Positions 22,901 through 37,900 of a stretch of 64,000 nucleotides of DNA are shown here, in pieces; positions within the stretch are counted from its first letter, which is position 1; each line of letters starts with the position of its first letter. The notes beneath the pieces are model-generated. The model was given only the letters and a program-made list of their open reading frames with translations, searched no databases and was not told the DNA's origin. Origin of the DNA: Diphasiastrum complanatum (Eukaryota > Streptophyta > Lycopodiopsida > Lycopodiales > Lycopodiaceae); assembly GCA_029204225.1 (NCBI GenBank), contig CM055100.1:7766713-7830712 (forward strand), in the 5' to 3' direction. Position numbers and translations under genes: made by a program.

Positions 22901-25900
22901 GAGTCAGGGTTCTCCTGAAAAAGCAAACGAGCATGGTTAGCAAACTTATGCATTTGTCAAATAAGTTCATTTGAAACGCAAGTACATCAAGCAATACAAA
23001 GAAAGTCACTAACTAACTCACCTCGATCAAGCGGTCACCCTACATGCGTGTGGATCTCAACATGCGTTCGTTGGTATTCATGAACACCAACCGCCTGCAC
23101 TGCTCAATGGAGAGTCTGTTTCTCTTCTCCGTGTGATAGTCAGCCCATACACTCCAGTTCAGCTCACAGGCGGAAGCTGAACAGTCCTGTGCAAGGACCC
23201 TCTCTGCCAATCGATGAAGGTTAGGCGTATTGCAGCCATGAAAGCTCCACCATGTCATAGGCGCTAACTGGTCATCTCTCAGCTTACACTGCTCTCGATC
23301 AAAAGGATACAGGCCCCACTCGAACTTGACTATGTCTCACTCTATGTTCCCTAGAGTCAAGCCAGTTGGCAAAAGAAATAGAACACGTGTCAGGCCACAA
23401 ACCAAAGCCTATGCTAATATAAACAAGTACATTAGAAAGAATATTTACAATACTTGCGCTGGGCCATTCACGCTCGGTGTACTCCACCCATCCTTGGTGG
23501 AGCTCCATGTCCCCAGGACGTCTGGTAGAGCGCCACAATGGGTGCAACATGTGGGCCACCGGATGGATGGGTCTGTGGAAGTCCCACCTCATCTCCCAAA
23601 GTTAGAGGAGCTCGGCCTTCCTGCGCAGGTGGCATTGCAAATGGTTAGTCATCTTTGAAAAAGTGATAGGAGACGTACCTATCCTCCTTGAAGTCACATC
23701 TGTGAAGCGCCTCGCTGATGCGATCCATGAACTCGTATATGAGACCGAGAGTGCACCCCTCTCGGTCTACTAGGCGCAACACATAGAAGATAGGTCGAAG
23801 AACCTCTACAATCTCACTCGACCGTGTCCAAAAGTCGTCTCCAAAGACTATGGCCTGGAAAAACACTGCCTCTGTTGTGCAATTCTTGAACTCATCAAAT
23901 GCCTCGCTGGATACCATCCTCCGCAAATAATCTCACAAGACGCATAGTCGCTCGAGAACTAGGAAAAAGTAGGCAAAGCGAGTAGGCGCTAGCTTCTTCA
24001 GGTCCAGCCGTGAGAAGGTACGGAACAATGGCAGCACGCGCCTCTTCCTGGTGACGAACTTCACCACGCGCATGGCCTGAGAGGTAAGTTGCAAGAAAAA
24101 CATTAAACAAAAAACTGTTAGAATCTTAAAGAGGTTAGGGGCTAGAACAATTGACAAGTGAAAAATGCTTTACAAAGTGATGAAAATTGTACGTCACGAA
24201 TCCATGGAAGTGCGACCATGTCATGAATGAGAAGATCGATGCAATGTGCAGCACACGGGGTCCACACAATACTCGGGTGCTCCCTTGTCACCATCTCTCC
24301 CATCTGTTTGCAGTTCGAGCTGTTGTCTGTGACAACTTGAACCACGTGCTCTGCCCCAATCTCCTGCACTACAGAGATGACTGCCTCATAGATGAACTTG
24401 GTCGTGATGGCTCGTCCAACTCGAGTAGCATCCACGCCTCGTAGGAAGACTGTGCCAAGCGGGCAAGACACTAGGATATTGATGACAGATCACCGACGAG
24501 TGTCAGTCCATCCATCGCTCAATATCAAGCATCCATAGCTGCAAAAATATAACATTTATTAGACATGTGCACTTGCAAACATTGTGTTACTTGTAGAGTG
24601 AAACAAATGAAGTGGTAAAGAGTAGCAAAAAACTCTTACGTCTACCACGCTGTGCGAATGGAGCTCAGCTCCTGTGTGATGGTCTCCTCCTCCTGTCGTA
24701 GCATGGTCATGCGCAATGCCTCTCTCCTCGGAGGCCTCCATGAGGAATCAGCTGCTGCGATCTGAAGGCAAGTGTCCCTAAAGATCCAAGTGTCAGCAAC
24801 CGCAAAAGGAATGCCACACTCACAGAATAGCTGGCCAATCCGTCGGGTACACTAGGCATGATGATGTCTCTGCCACGCACCTCAGTCCAAGGTCTGCTAC
24901 ATAGCCCTAACCGCTCTCTGTTGCACAAAGGACTCTCTCGATCTAGAACGCCCGCCAGAAACAACAGATGGGCGTGTTGAAGGTGTGTCTGACTGTGGAG
25001 CATCGCCTGCTGCATCGTTGCGCCCCCCCTGTTGCATGATCTGGCTCTGTAAATGGTGCATCAGCAGCTGATGACACCGCTGGACGAGACAGACCTGCTA
25101 CTGAAGGAACAACTGGATGAGAGGCTGCATGTGTGCCAGTAGCTCTAGGAACACCCCCCCCTCCCCATGTGACTAGGCCCTGCCTCTGCATCTGCTCTAG
25201 ACCCTGTACCTGCACCATGTCCTGAACCTGCTCTAGTCCCTGCTCCTGCCACTAACCCATGAACAACAGTCTGAGATGGTCTCAAAGGCTCAAGAGATGT
25301 ACCGTCGGGCCCGTATGTGTCCATCAATCTCTCCACCTCTGCATTTGATATGTGAGGGCCAATGGATATGCCCATCTTGCCTGGTGAGTCGTAGCAAATG
25401 GGTCCTAACCCTGGTAAGAAAACCAGTAAAAACGCCGCCACAATGCAGGCATCTCCATCTGCGGGAACCAGATCCCTGGTGCATAGCCACATCCCCTTCT
25501 GTCAACTCTACCTCCGACCAAATGCCTCTACCAAGGACCGGCATCGTGTGAATCTATCAATGTATCAGATCGTGTGAATCAGCCAATGTATCATACTTGC
25601 AAAAGAGGAAGCAAACAATCACATGTCAGTTTCCGTTGGTAGCAACTGCCAACAACAGTTGGATTCCACATATGCAGTCACATCAATCAATTGCTTACAA
25701 CAATCCTAAACCCAACATCCAAAAAAATTGCCATTTTGTTGCATCAACCGTGAGGTGTAAGCTGCAAAACGTGTCCTGGACCCTAAACCCCTCAAAACAA
25801 GCATCCTATTGCAATGAAGAAACACAGTGTTGCTTCATACTGCAACTCAATGGCATGCCTACAAGATCCATAACCCCTAAACCCTAAAACACATGTGATT

Positions 25901-28900
25901 TGGGCATGCCACCAAAAACTTTCTCTAGAGGCGATAAAAACCGAAACTAACAGCACAAGCATGTTTGTGGGCATGAAGAACACAGTTTAGACTCAAATTG
26001 CACCTCAATCAGATGATTATAAGCTAGTTTGCAAAAAGAGTCAGAAACACATGGAAAAGGGGCATGAGATTCATATCTTTTGGTACAAGCAATAATGGGG
26101 AAAACTAACAGCTTGTGCATGTCTGTGGGGTTCAATAAAGATGATTTGAAACCAAAAACCATCTCATTACATTGCCTACAGCTCATTACCATGCAAATTA
26201 TTTTATTTTCACCATTTGTTATTTTTAACAATCTAGTAACTCGAGAATTTTGATACTTAGAAGGTAGACAAATACTCCGTGCTTTTGAATATCAGGTTAC
26301 ATTTCTATTTCAGGGATTAAGTAAGTTGTTTGAAGAAGACCCTGGCAAGTGGATGCAAGTCTATAACAGCCCTGAACCTTATAGTGAAAGACTCCCCGCA
26401 GGATGGGATACAACGCTTACAAAGTTCCAAAAATTGTTGGTGATTCGGACAATACGTCCAGATAAAATTGTTGCTAGCATAAATACGTTTGTTATGGAGA
26501 CTATGGGACAGCGCTATGTGGAACCACCATCCTTTGACCTAGAAAGTGCATTTTGTGATTCAGCACCGGTGATCCCACTGATTTTTGTACTATCTCCAGG
26601 ATCAGATCCTATGGCTGCACTTCTCAAATTTGCCGAAGGTCTCAAACATGAGGTATCGTTTTCATAAGAAAGATGGACATTTGTTTGTTTATCTCTTACA
26701 AGTAGGAATTCAACAGGTATTGAAGTACAAATCTGAACTAAATCGCATGTGGGGCTATGTATAAACAGCTTGAATTAATGGGCATAGTGATTCATTTCAA
26801 AGAAAAATGAGTAAAGGTGTCATTTTCCTTGGAGCTAAGCATGTTTAAATTCTTGATGACCCTGTTAAGACCATCACTTCTTATTTTCATTATGATTTTG
26901 TGAACTTTCATCAAGTGGCACAATGATTTTTGGATTTATTATAACTATTGTTTCCAAAAAAGCTATACATATGGTCTTCGAGATTCTCATGTCAGGAAAA
27001 AGTGATGGTTTTCTTGATATGGTTGTTACCCCACAGTCTTGAAGTTGTATCCTCACCATACAGCCTCCTGCTAATTTATACCATAGTCTTTGTTTTGCAA
27101 ACTTCTCAATGTACGTGTTGCACTGAAAAGTAAGAGTTCTCAGAAGGATCCATTTAATTTACGTGTATACGTAGTAGAAAGAAACACCGTTCACCTCAAC
27201 ATTTGATCTGTGGCATCATGGTCTACTAGAATTTCTTAATGGCTTCTAATTTCCAAGTATAACAGAAAAACTATGGACATATAGGACAGCTTTTCTAACC
27301 ACCCTACAAGAACTTTCCCTAGCTGCTCAATGCTCCATACACTACGTATGTAACATTCTCTCAGTTTGAAGGCCAACACAAATTGTTTGGAGAGCGAAGT
27401 TTTTAATTCTCTAGACAGATAACCTACTACTGCCATGGACCTGGTATCATCGAGAAAGGCAAAGTCCCATGTATATCCAAAGACTGGTAGAAGCCCTTTC
27501 TGTACTGTAGTGTCTCTATGAAGGACAACATGTTACCCGTCAAAAGAAAATCTGGATCTCTCTTGATGTTTTCATTTTTCTAATCCTGATCCTTTATAAT
27601 TCATGTCAACCAAATTTCGAAATGTCAATTAGCAGTGCTAAATCATTTACCATTGAACTTCAAGTTTCCTGCTGATTTCTGCAGTTTTGAATATGGGTGA
27701 GTAAGCAGATTGTTGTCTCGGACACGCACCTCTGGTACTGCTTTCTCACTGCAGTAGTGCATTCATTTGATGTTCTTGTGCATATAGATATGACAGTTTG
27801 TCTTCAGGTTTTGTCAGCAATTTCACATATAGCCTGACCTCACATTGTAGGTCAGTGCTAGAGTTTCTTAGTCTTTTGTCATCAACTTCAGATATTAAAT
27901 TGTGTGTGCAGGTTAATAAGAGCAGCACATTGTATACTTTTAAGAGCCTGGAACTTTAGAGCTCATATATGTTGTGGCATGTTGTTGATGTCTTATGGAA
28001 GTGCTTGTATGGACATATATGATACTTGCTATCCTATATGAACATGCTATAAAGCTTGTGTGCTCTCAGGTAATGTGTGAGGAATGTGTTATAAAGCTTG
28101 TGTGCTTTTGAGGCAACATGCTACTAAGTTTTCAAGATAGAAGTTAAAAAGTGTGTATGCTTAAAAAATAACATACCAAGAACTTCACGAACAGTTAACT
28201 CAAGTGCACTCCCATGGCATCCACCTTGCGTTGAGTTCTGCCTGGACAGCCATTGGGGGCATTGTTCACTCCAGAACAAACAACAGTATGGATGATGGCA
28301 ACCAAGAAGATGTTGCAATTTGTGATGGCATAGAAAATCAGCTCAAGAAGAGCAAAGTGAAGGGAAACAAGTTGACCAAGGTTAAGGATGCAAAGATGAA
28401 GGCACTAAGGAAGCAAGGGCCCCTTCATGCATGTGCCATGCATATAATTTTAGTTACAAGCTAAGATTCACTAGCTATGCTAGAAAGCATGAAAGAGAGA
28501 ATATTTAATGAGGCTAAAGACGAGCAATCATCATCAACTGAATAAAAGATTACAATGCTGCCTATTTATACCCTACCGATAAGAATTCAACAGCAGAGGG
28601 AGGCAGAAGATTTGGAGGGAAAATAGTGCACCCCTTAATAGGAAGGACCCCCACACTAAATCAATATGACCAAGTCCTAAAAATGTGACCAAATAGGGCC
28701 CAAGGTCAGTACATGAATAAAAAGGGCCCATAGGCCTGATTATGCATGCGGCTAGATAGCATACAGACTATCTCAAACAATAATGTAAGTACGCTAAATA
28801 CTGAAAAAGCATGAACTAATGGAAATACTAATGGAGAGGACATAAGTCGTCGCACCAGATACCCCACACAAGACTAAAGAAAGTACTAAGCAACTACTAC

Positions 28901-31900
28901 AATAATGTGATGTAGATGCATAAAAGAAATAGCCATCTGAGGTAGAGGGAACATCTGCAATGATATCCGTGGTAGAGGAAATAACCAAAGCCATGAGGGC
29001 TCAAGCCTAATCTGCCAATAATAGTGTATGATAAAAAACATCAATAGGCTCCCATGTGGCCGCCTCAATAGGAAGACTATCCCATTGTACCAAAAACTGA
29101 ATCTACCGACGGTGCTGACTATGCTAAAGGCGAACCTGGAGAATGGCAACTGGTAATAAAGGAAACAACTCAGGATTCGTAAGATCGCAAGGAGCATCAT
29201 CCTCAATGGCAACATGTAACAGGCTAACATAAAAGGTATCGCATGCACGTGTAGTATCAGGTAGCTGTAAGCGATATGTAACAAGACTGAGGCACTCCAG
29301 AATATGATAAGGCCCATAATATCGTGGTGCAAGCTTCTCAGTAGAAGCGTGGCCCTGAACAAAATGATGTCACGCAAAACGTAGCCAAAGATAAACCATA
29401 TCATCAATTTGAAACTGGACATGACGACAATGGCGATCAACAAAAGTCTGATAGCGCTGCCGTACATGCTGTAAATGAGTAGTAACCCTAGCAATAAGCT
29501 CCCAAGCACCTAATAACCCTCCAAAGTGGGCACCAACTAGCCAAGAAAGGTACTTATACCCTCCAAGGCCCATGCACCACTAGTAGTGCACTGTGACACC
29601 TCATTGGACACCTATGCAGCCTATCTAGGCCACATCATCCAGCTCCCCTATGACTCACTGATAGACCCATAATAATCCACCATCATGAGTTTAGCCTTGT
29701 TACGAGCACGTAACCAATGCCAAACCCTAGAGAACACAGGAGGTCAGATACCAGAGTTAAGGGTGTGTCCAGCGTACACCTCCAACAGGGCAAGACAGTG
29801 TGAGTAGTGTGCCCCGGCACGGTCCATAGCCATGGCGGGCCTAACACAACATAGGGACCCTGTCAGTAGGATAGGGCCCCACATTGGGTCCCGACGTGCC
29901 GTCGGCCACGTCAGTGCCACACTTGGCAGTATGCATGCTATCAGTCCTCACACTAGGCTAGGAGGGGCTTACTCCATATCAAGGAGTAGGCAAGGTTGGG
30001 TGGATCAGTTAGTGTTTGCCCTACTGTGGTGTTGAGACCTATAACACTGGTATCAGGGCCATCTCCATCTTGGGGAGTTTAGTTTCAGAAGGGAAAAAGT
30101 TAGTAGAAGGTACAGAGACATCTTTCAACTTTCAGGAATTGGTAGAGCAGATCCATCGCTGTGGAGCTAGCAATCTATCCCTGATTTCAGAGAGCCAGCG
30201 TATGAATTCTGAGCCGATTCTGGTTGGAAAGGAGAGTGCAAGTCCATCGCTGGTTTGGAAGTGTACAATTCTTCCTTTGAGATCTGGTTTTTAGAGAAAA
30301 ATCAAGAGCAGAGACAGAGCTGGACAGAGAGTAGGAAGTCTTCCTTCTACTTCTTAGTCGTCCCCTTCTCCACTTCCATTAGTTTCGGGTGAGCCTATTC
30401 GGTCTCATCCCAGTGTCTTTAAAGACTTAAAGCCTCCTACTTTTATTGGGGAAGAGAAGGAAAGAAATGCAGATATTTTACATACCTTCCTCAGCAAATG
30501 GAAGAACATACATGCTCTTAAACAGACCCCTGACCATTTGCAAGCTATTGAGGCCAGTCTTTCCCTAGGACCCTGTAATATATCTTAACACCACAGTAGG
30601 GCAAACACTAACTGATCCACCCAACCTTGCCTACTCCCTGATATAGAGTAAGCCCATCCTAGCCCAATGTGAGGACTGGTAGCATGCTAAGTAATTTAAA
30701 TCTTGGTATTCAGGGGTATCAAGATGAAATAAACTTTCAGATAATGCACCTGGATCGCACAGACATTGTTCTCGGGAGAGATTGGCTCTACAGCTTAGGA
30801 CCTTCCCTCCACAGAAATTATCAGGAGAACACACCCTCAGCTTTCAGCATAGAGGCCGAGAGATCCAGTTGCATGGGGAGCATGATGTCCCCAACAGCCC
30901 TATGGTCTGCAGTTCAGAGCTCCGTCAGCTAATCGGAGATAATGACCGTCATGTATTCTTATGTGACCTTCAGTTTATTCCAGAAGTTTCTATTTCCAGT
31001 ACTTTACAGCAGCAGGTAATAAATTAGAAACTTGAGCATCTTAAACATCTCAGAAAGGTGTTTCTACTGCCTAGAAAGCATAAGCTTTATGCTAAGAAAC
31101 CTAAGTGTGAATTCTTCGTTTGACTAAAGCCTGTTTGAGGTCTTTCGAAGGCTTTAATCCTGTCTTCTGTCCCCCTTGGGTCAGTAGCGATTTGATATAC
31201 CAACCGCGCTTTATCAGTGTAGTGTATTATAAAAATTCGATAATAACCTACGTGTCCCAAAAAGACATAAATTTCTTTCACAATTCCTGGTAAGGGCATT
31301 TCTAGAATCACCCTGATCTTTTCGGGATCAATGGCTATACCATTTCGAGAAATGATATGGCCCAGCACCACAACATGGGTTACCTAGATTTTTTTGGAGT
31401 ACAGCTCCAAAAATAGGGCACTAATTTTCAATCTTGGCTGGAAATTCAGTCCTATTAGCAACTATCACAATCCTCACCTTTTCAGTCATCTTTTATTGTT
31501 TGTGAAAAAGAAGGATGGATCTTGGTATATGCGTGTGGACTATTGAGGTTTGAACTAGATGATAAGCACCAATATGTTGTGCCACATATGGGTGGCTTGC
31601 ATGGTGCAACTGTGTTTAGTAAAATAGACTTGAAGAGTGGATACCATTAGGTTAAGTGCGTGATGAGGATATGCACAAGACTGCCTTCCAAACTAATTCG
31701 TTCACTGTGAGTTTCTTTTGAGGCCATGGTTGGGATGATTGTGATGATGATCTGACCAGAGATCTAATATCTATCTCTACATCCATGCGTTGATGTACCT
31801 TATGCATGGAGCCTACCCATCTATCTATTCATTTGATCAATCCATGCATACATCCATCTACTTGCCTTCCAATCTACAATTATATCTTCCTATCTGTCTA

Positions 31901-34900
31901 TTTGTCAATTTTTTATTGTGACACTGATATCTGTCTCTCCACCTATCTCTACTTCCATCCATCTATTTTTCCTATACCCATCTATCCATTCATCATGCCA
32001 TATGTTATTTAACATGGCAAAATTAGCACAAATGTTGGCTTTCAATAGGCTATCATTTTTCAACCAACATATATGAAGGCCTTCTAAAAGCTGTCATTTA
32101 CTTGACAACTTTTAAAGGCTGTCATTCCTAATTCATGAATGATATGCTCAGACCATATATCCGTCAGTTTGCAGTGAAATTTATTGATGATATTTTGACT
32201 TACAAGGCAAGACAAGTCTTCCATGTGGACCATCTTTGTCAACTTTGAGGGGGAATGTTCCTTTCGAAAACAACATACAAGCAATTTTTTGAGAAAAGAG
32301 ATGAATATCTAGGTCATATTGTATCTATTGACGGTGTAAGATCGGATTCTAAGCAAGTCGATGTTATTCTTGCGTGGCATGTGCCAGTCGATGCCATTTG
32401 CTTGGAGTAACTAGTTCGTACAGAAAGTTAAGATTGCTGCACCTATGACAAATATGTTGCAAAAGAATAAAACAGGGAATGAAGTCTATTGTTAGTTACT
32501 CTTCTTTCTTTGATGAGCTACCAAATGCTTTGCCTCCCAAACGACAAACGGATGACAAAATTGATATCATTTCAAGTAGTTCTACTCCTAAATGAGCTTC
32601 CTCTCGCATAAGTTATTCACAACAACAAGAAACTGTTAGCTTCACTTAAGAGAGGGTTGGTCAACCTACCAATTCTCCTCTCCTGTGTTTCTACAAACTC
32701 TAAGTGGCCATTTGCAGCAAAATTGTAGGCATTCCCAATAGGTATCCGAACTTCCAAGATACACATCACCTCTAATTAAAAGCCTGAAGTGAACCTAGTT
32801 AATTGATTAGTAAGGATAGACTTTGGAAATCCATGCAAATGAAAGATCTCTGATAGAATAAACAGCCACATTTGGGAATGTTGTCAAGAAGGATTCCGAC
32901 CATTTGGTCACAGAGTATTAACATAAAAACCACCTATTATAGAATAATCATGATCATTCAGATAGAATTGCATGAGGCACTTCATGGCATCAGATGGTTT
33001 TCCTTTGTTTAATGCACCTGAAGTGGGAGTAAGAATTGCACAGTGAAGAAGTTATTACATGATAAAAGATTGCTCTTCTAACTCTTTTGTAAGAAGGTGA
33101 CTGTGCTAAGATACTATGAACAGCATAACGTGACAGATGATTACCTGGTGATTGATTGCATCAATGAAGATTCTTTAAGGGGGATGGGCCTCCTTGGCCA
33201 CTCTGGTGTTGAAGTAATGATAATGTGATGTGATGTGATGTGGATATGCTGAGTTATTCACTTTCTACTTTCTGTTATTTGTTATTTCCTCATGCACATA
33301 CGCAGACATGCATGATATTTCGTATTAAAGTACCTTATATTCTGATTTTTTTGTTTAAGGCAGTTCAGACACATGTTATTTACAAATCACACGTGATAAA
33401 AGTGTCCATACTTACACTGTTTGAGCTTATTTGTTGCACAAATTTTGGCACAAGGTTCGCAGTACATGAATGAACCCTTCCATGAAACTCTCCATGCTAT
33501 GATCATATGAAAACAAGCATGCTGAAATGACAGACTGTTACAATCGTATAAAAGAAAACATACAGCAACTTAAACTGTGCTATTGACACTATACCCCCTG
33601 TCAACCATTGTTTCCAGAATGCTACTCATTACAGTTCCAGTTATAGAATTTTTGTAGCCTCACAAGTCAACTTGTTGCATGAAGGTCCAAACAATCTCAC
33701 TGGGTCAAGGTCAAGGGCCCAAAGCTGCTGCGATGATACAACTTGCAATGCAGACAGGTATATGGGTTGTCTTGCAAAATTGTCATTTAGCAGCATCCTG
33801 GATGCCACAGCTTGAGAGAATATGTGAAAGCTTTGGAACAGAGAACATTAATGGCGGGTTCCGACTTTGGTTAACCAGCTATCCATCGGAGCAGTTTCCA
33901 GTAGCCATACTTCAAAGTGGCATTAAACTGACGAACGAGTCGCCAAAAGGGCTACGAGCAAATATGCTGCAGGTTTGCAGCACCTCCCTTTATTTCCAAG
34001 TGGGAGCTTTAGCATCTCGGTCTTTGTAGTACATGCACTCACTCAATTATCTCAGAAGATCTCATTACAGTTCATCAGTTCACCACAGTCATGTAGACTG
34101 TTGCTTATAAATCTGAAATTTAGTTTGTCACGAGATCTAAAGAGAACCTTTTGTCCTGCCAGAGTTATTTGAGCTTCCCAATAAGTGACCCCGAATTCTT
34201 CAACATGCTTGGAGAAAAAGGACCTGTTTGGAGAAAGTTGCTGTTCGGATTATGTTTTTTTCATGCAACTGTCCAAGAACGAATAAAATTTGGACCACTT
34301 GGCTGGAACATTCCTTACCAATTTAGTGACCCTGACCTGAAAATTAGTATGCGACAACTTCAATCTTTTTTGGTGGAATTTCCTGAAAGTGTTCCTTTCA
34401 AGGTGAGCATTTGCAATCAGTACCTTAAGGAAATCTATAGCTGGTCCTACAAAGTCATAAAGCTAATCAGCCCAGTGCACTAGATGTCTGTCAGATTAAG
34501 ATGTTTGATATGTTCTTGAAAGATTGGTGCGGTCTTAAACCACCAGGTAACAACAAAACTTTGCTATGTTGCCATGCTTGGCAGGCATTACTTTACCTAA
34601 CAGGTGAGTGCAACTATGGGGGACGAGTCACCGATACACATGATCGACGAACTCTTATGTGTCTCCTTTCAGTCCTATATATTCCTAAGATATTGGATGA
34701 TTCCTACTGGTTCTCTCCATCGGGCATCTATTGTGCTCCACCAGATTGTCAATACCAAGATTATATTGAGCACATCAAACAATTTCCAGTAACAGCATCT
34801 CCGGAAGTATTTGGATTGCATGAAAATGCGGATATCACTAAAGATCAGCAAGAAACTGACCAACTCCTAAGCTCAATCTTAGCTACCCAGGTAGGTTCAA

Positions 34901-37900
34901 TGTATACAAGGTTTGCAAATGGATTCAGGAATGATCACTCTAACCAGCAATATATGAATATTTATCTTGCATAGTGGCAACATGTTCACCATGTGTCTAC
35001 TGCAAACAATAGCATGTGGATTTGTCATCTATGTACCAAAAAGGACCCGTTTGATTTGCCTTACGCAGTCAAAGGACCACCAATTTTCTGCCATCCATAT
35101 TGTGTGGGTTCATTGAGTATATGTCATTTTATATTGCGTCTCGCTTAAGGGGTCAGATACATGATTCATGCTACCTGTGAACACTTACTAACTTAGACCA
35201 ACTTATTTTTGAGCCATTTGATTGCCATTATTAGGCCTACTCTTTGCCCATCTTACTAGCTTACATGCACCTTTTTTTGAGCTAACTTGATTGTTGTGGC
35301 GTCATGGTCCATTATTAGGCCTACTTTTTGCCCATCAAGTTGGTCCATGAATACATCATTTACAGCTGTTATCCACTATCTCACTGGAGTCAGTGTAACT
35401 ATTAGGCATTGGCCACCAGGTCAAGTCAAAAATTTCCTCTTTTTCTATTAAGTAGAAGGACGGCTAATCTTACTCACATAGGAAGAAAGGTGCATCAAGA
35501 AATGCCCCATACAGCGTACAATAACAATTTTTCAGGTGTTTTAGGAATGCAATGTACACCGAAGTAATGGTTCGATTATCTTTTCCTTCATGATCTCCAT
35601 GTTTGGAACAGAGATCTATCCAATACAGAGTTGAGCTTGCATATCAGAATGTAGGAATGGTACCTTCGTTCCAGTTTTAAGTATGCACTTTCTAAAGAAA
35701 CCTTGAATGGTGCAGCCTTGATAGAACCGTGCATGATAGTCGCCCATCATATGACTCCTTTGTCATTTCTAGACTAGTTTTTCAGAATAAAGTAAATAAA
35801 GCTTATTGTGACTCCAAGCAAGGGATAACGTCCAACAAGAACCAGTTTGGACACCTCCAACTCGCCCTTTATAGAAATAGGTAAATATTTACAAGAAATA
35901 GATAAATAGATGCTGAAGCGTAAGCCCAACCAAAAAAGGGAGGCCTCAATACCGTCTTCTTGATAGAAGATCCATGGATCACAAAGAACACCTTGTAGCG
36001 CTTACACCTCTTGCCTCTACCTAAGCAATACTGATAGCTCAGGGCAGTTGTTGTCCAACAGCCCAGAGTCACGGTAAAACCCAGTCTTTCAACATGAGCT
36101 CAGATGAATTGGAAGGATTGCTATCGACCTTAGAGAGTCACGGACACAGTTTGTCTCCATCAGATGGGTGGTTACGGCTTCCAATCTACATATGGATTTC
36201 TAACGAGATTTGACATGAAGTTTCTGTGAAATATCATTGAGTCTGAGAAGGATTTGGTGTTAAAGTCCTTCTTTGTTATTGTTTCAAGTTCAACTTTCAA
36301 CTTCAAAGTTTTGTTGTTTAGAATTAGCTTTCCACCCAGCCTCCAAATCAAAATCGTATGTGACAGTTCTTTATCCCACATAGTTTTAAGAACTGGTTTA
36401 GGTGGCTTTGCTATGGAGAGGCCACCCCCAAGCCAAAGGCTCAAGACTTGCACCACCTTCAAGTCCACTAGCCTTATCTGCTCTTCAAGTGTATGTTCTA
36501 TTTTATTCATATCAGCTTCACTTCTCTTCTTATCCGTAGAAGCCCTAAAAGGGTTTCAATTGTACTTCTCAATCTGCTCTCCAACAAAGCTCATAAGCAA
36601 AAAAAATGTCATTCATCAAGGCACCACTTTACACTGCTTGGGAACTGCAATTGCACTATCTCCCATCAAGTCTTTACCAATGTTGAGCTTGACACTACTT
36701 GCCAGGTGTTGAAAGGTACAATTAAAAAGAGAAAAAATCCCACATACATATAATGGTCATGTTGCGCTTGTTGTAAGTCATAATTGATCTATCCGAAAAG
36801 AAACAAAATTGAACATATCGATGGTGTCCAGTGTCGGAACTTAGCTGGGGCAAACAAGTTTTAGCTCAGATAACAAGCAGAAAGTGTGTATTGTGTTTCA
36901 TGAAAGATAAATTATGCAATTTAACACATCTTATGAAGAAACAGAGTAATCAGTTTGCACTTCTTATCCTGATAGATGTTTTTCTATCTCCTTCCTACTT
37001 TTGCCGAAAAAGAACCTCCTTTATGTTTCTTTATCTCCCTCCTTTGTGCCTTGGGTCAGAAAAAGAGCCTCCTTTGCCCTCTAAAGTGCTCTGCTACCAA
37101 GTTGAGAACACATCCACAAAGAATTGTGCATAAACACAAACATAGACAAGCAAAGTATTGATCAATTTTCAAGCTCCAACTAACATCTCAAAAACAATAA
37201 AAATGAAGTGCCTTGCACGCCACGCCCTCCTACAGTTTTTCCTCGAAGAAACTCAGAGACTCAATAATCAAAGTGAATACAAAAGCAGGGATATATATGG
37301 TCTTAGATTTTGATTTGTGTTGTCCTGATAAGGGTCAGCAGGCAGTCACTTTGATGAGCCTTTCAGGAAGCTCTGTTCAATCCAACTCTAGTTTAGGAAC
37401 TTTATTGGGTCAAATGCAAATAACTATGTCCACATTTGACTAACCCAACAGATGTGCAATAGGGGTCCAAATCAATTGATAAACCCGTATGTTTAACTAT
37501 GCTCACCCCTTTCTGTGAAGTTTCTTTTTATTATGATTCTGGACTTTTTAAAGCTTGGTAGTTCTGCTGGCTTTGGTGCTATCATTTGTGATGACACCTT
37601 CACTCTTAGCTTAGATCGAGGAGGTGAACATATTCCTAATTAGGTGGTAAGTGACATGGTGCCTTGTCAAATGGTTGAGGGGAGTTCAAAAAATTGAACT
37701 CCAAATTAATCTGTTATGCCAATCCAGAGTGACACTTTCAATCAGTGGACTGAGAGTGCCCAGTTGCTACGAACTGAAATTGGGGTTATTTCCATACTCT
37801 ACTCTACACATACAGCAGTTATAACTTATTCATGATGCACACATACAATGTGAATTGATGAAGCTAGTCCCAAATGGGAGCTATGAAAAAGTCATACTAG

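Noticed and set aside
25868-25892. Telomere-like CCCTAAA units
   Set aside because: Only two adjacent units; too short to call an interstitial telomere.
28204-28464. 86-codon open frame in the 7-kb dynein intron
   Set aside because: No recognisable domain and not needed for the dynein protein, whose flanking exons join in frame without it.
36172-37443. Several overlapping open frames in dynein intron m-n
   Set aside because: Short, on both strands, low complexity and without similarity; typical chance frames.
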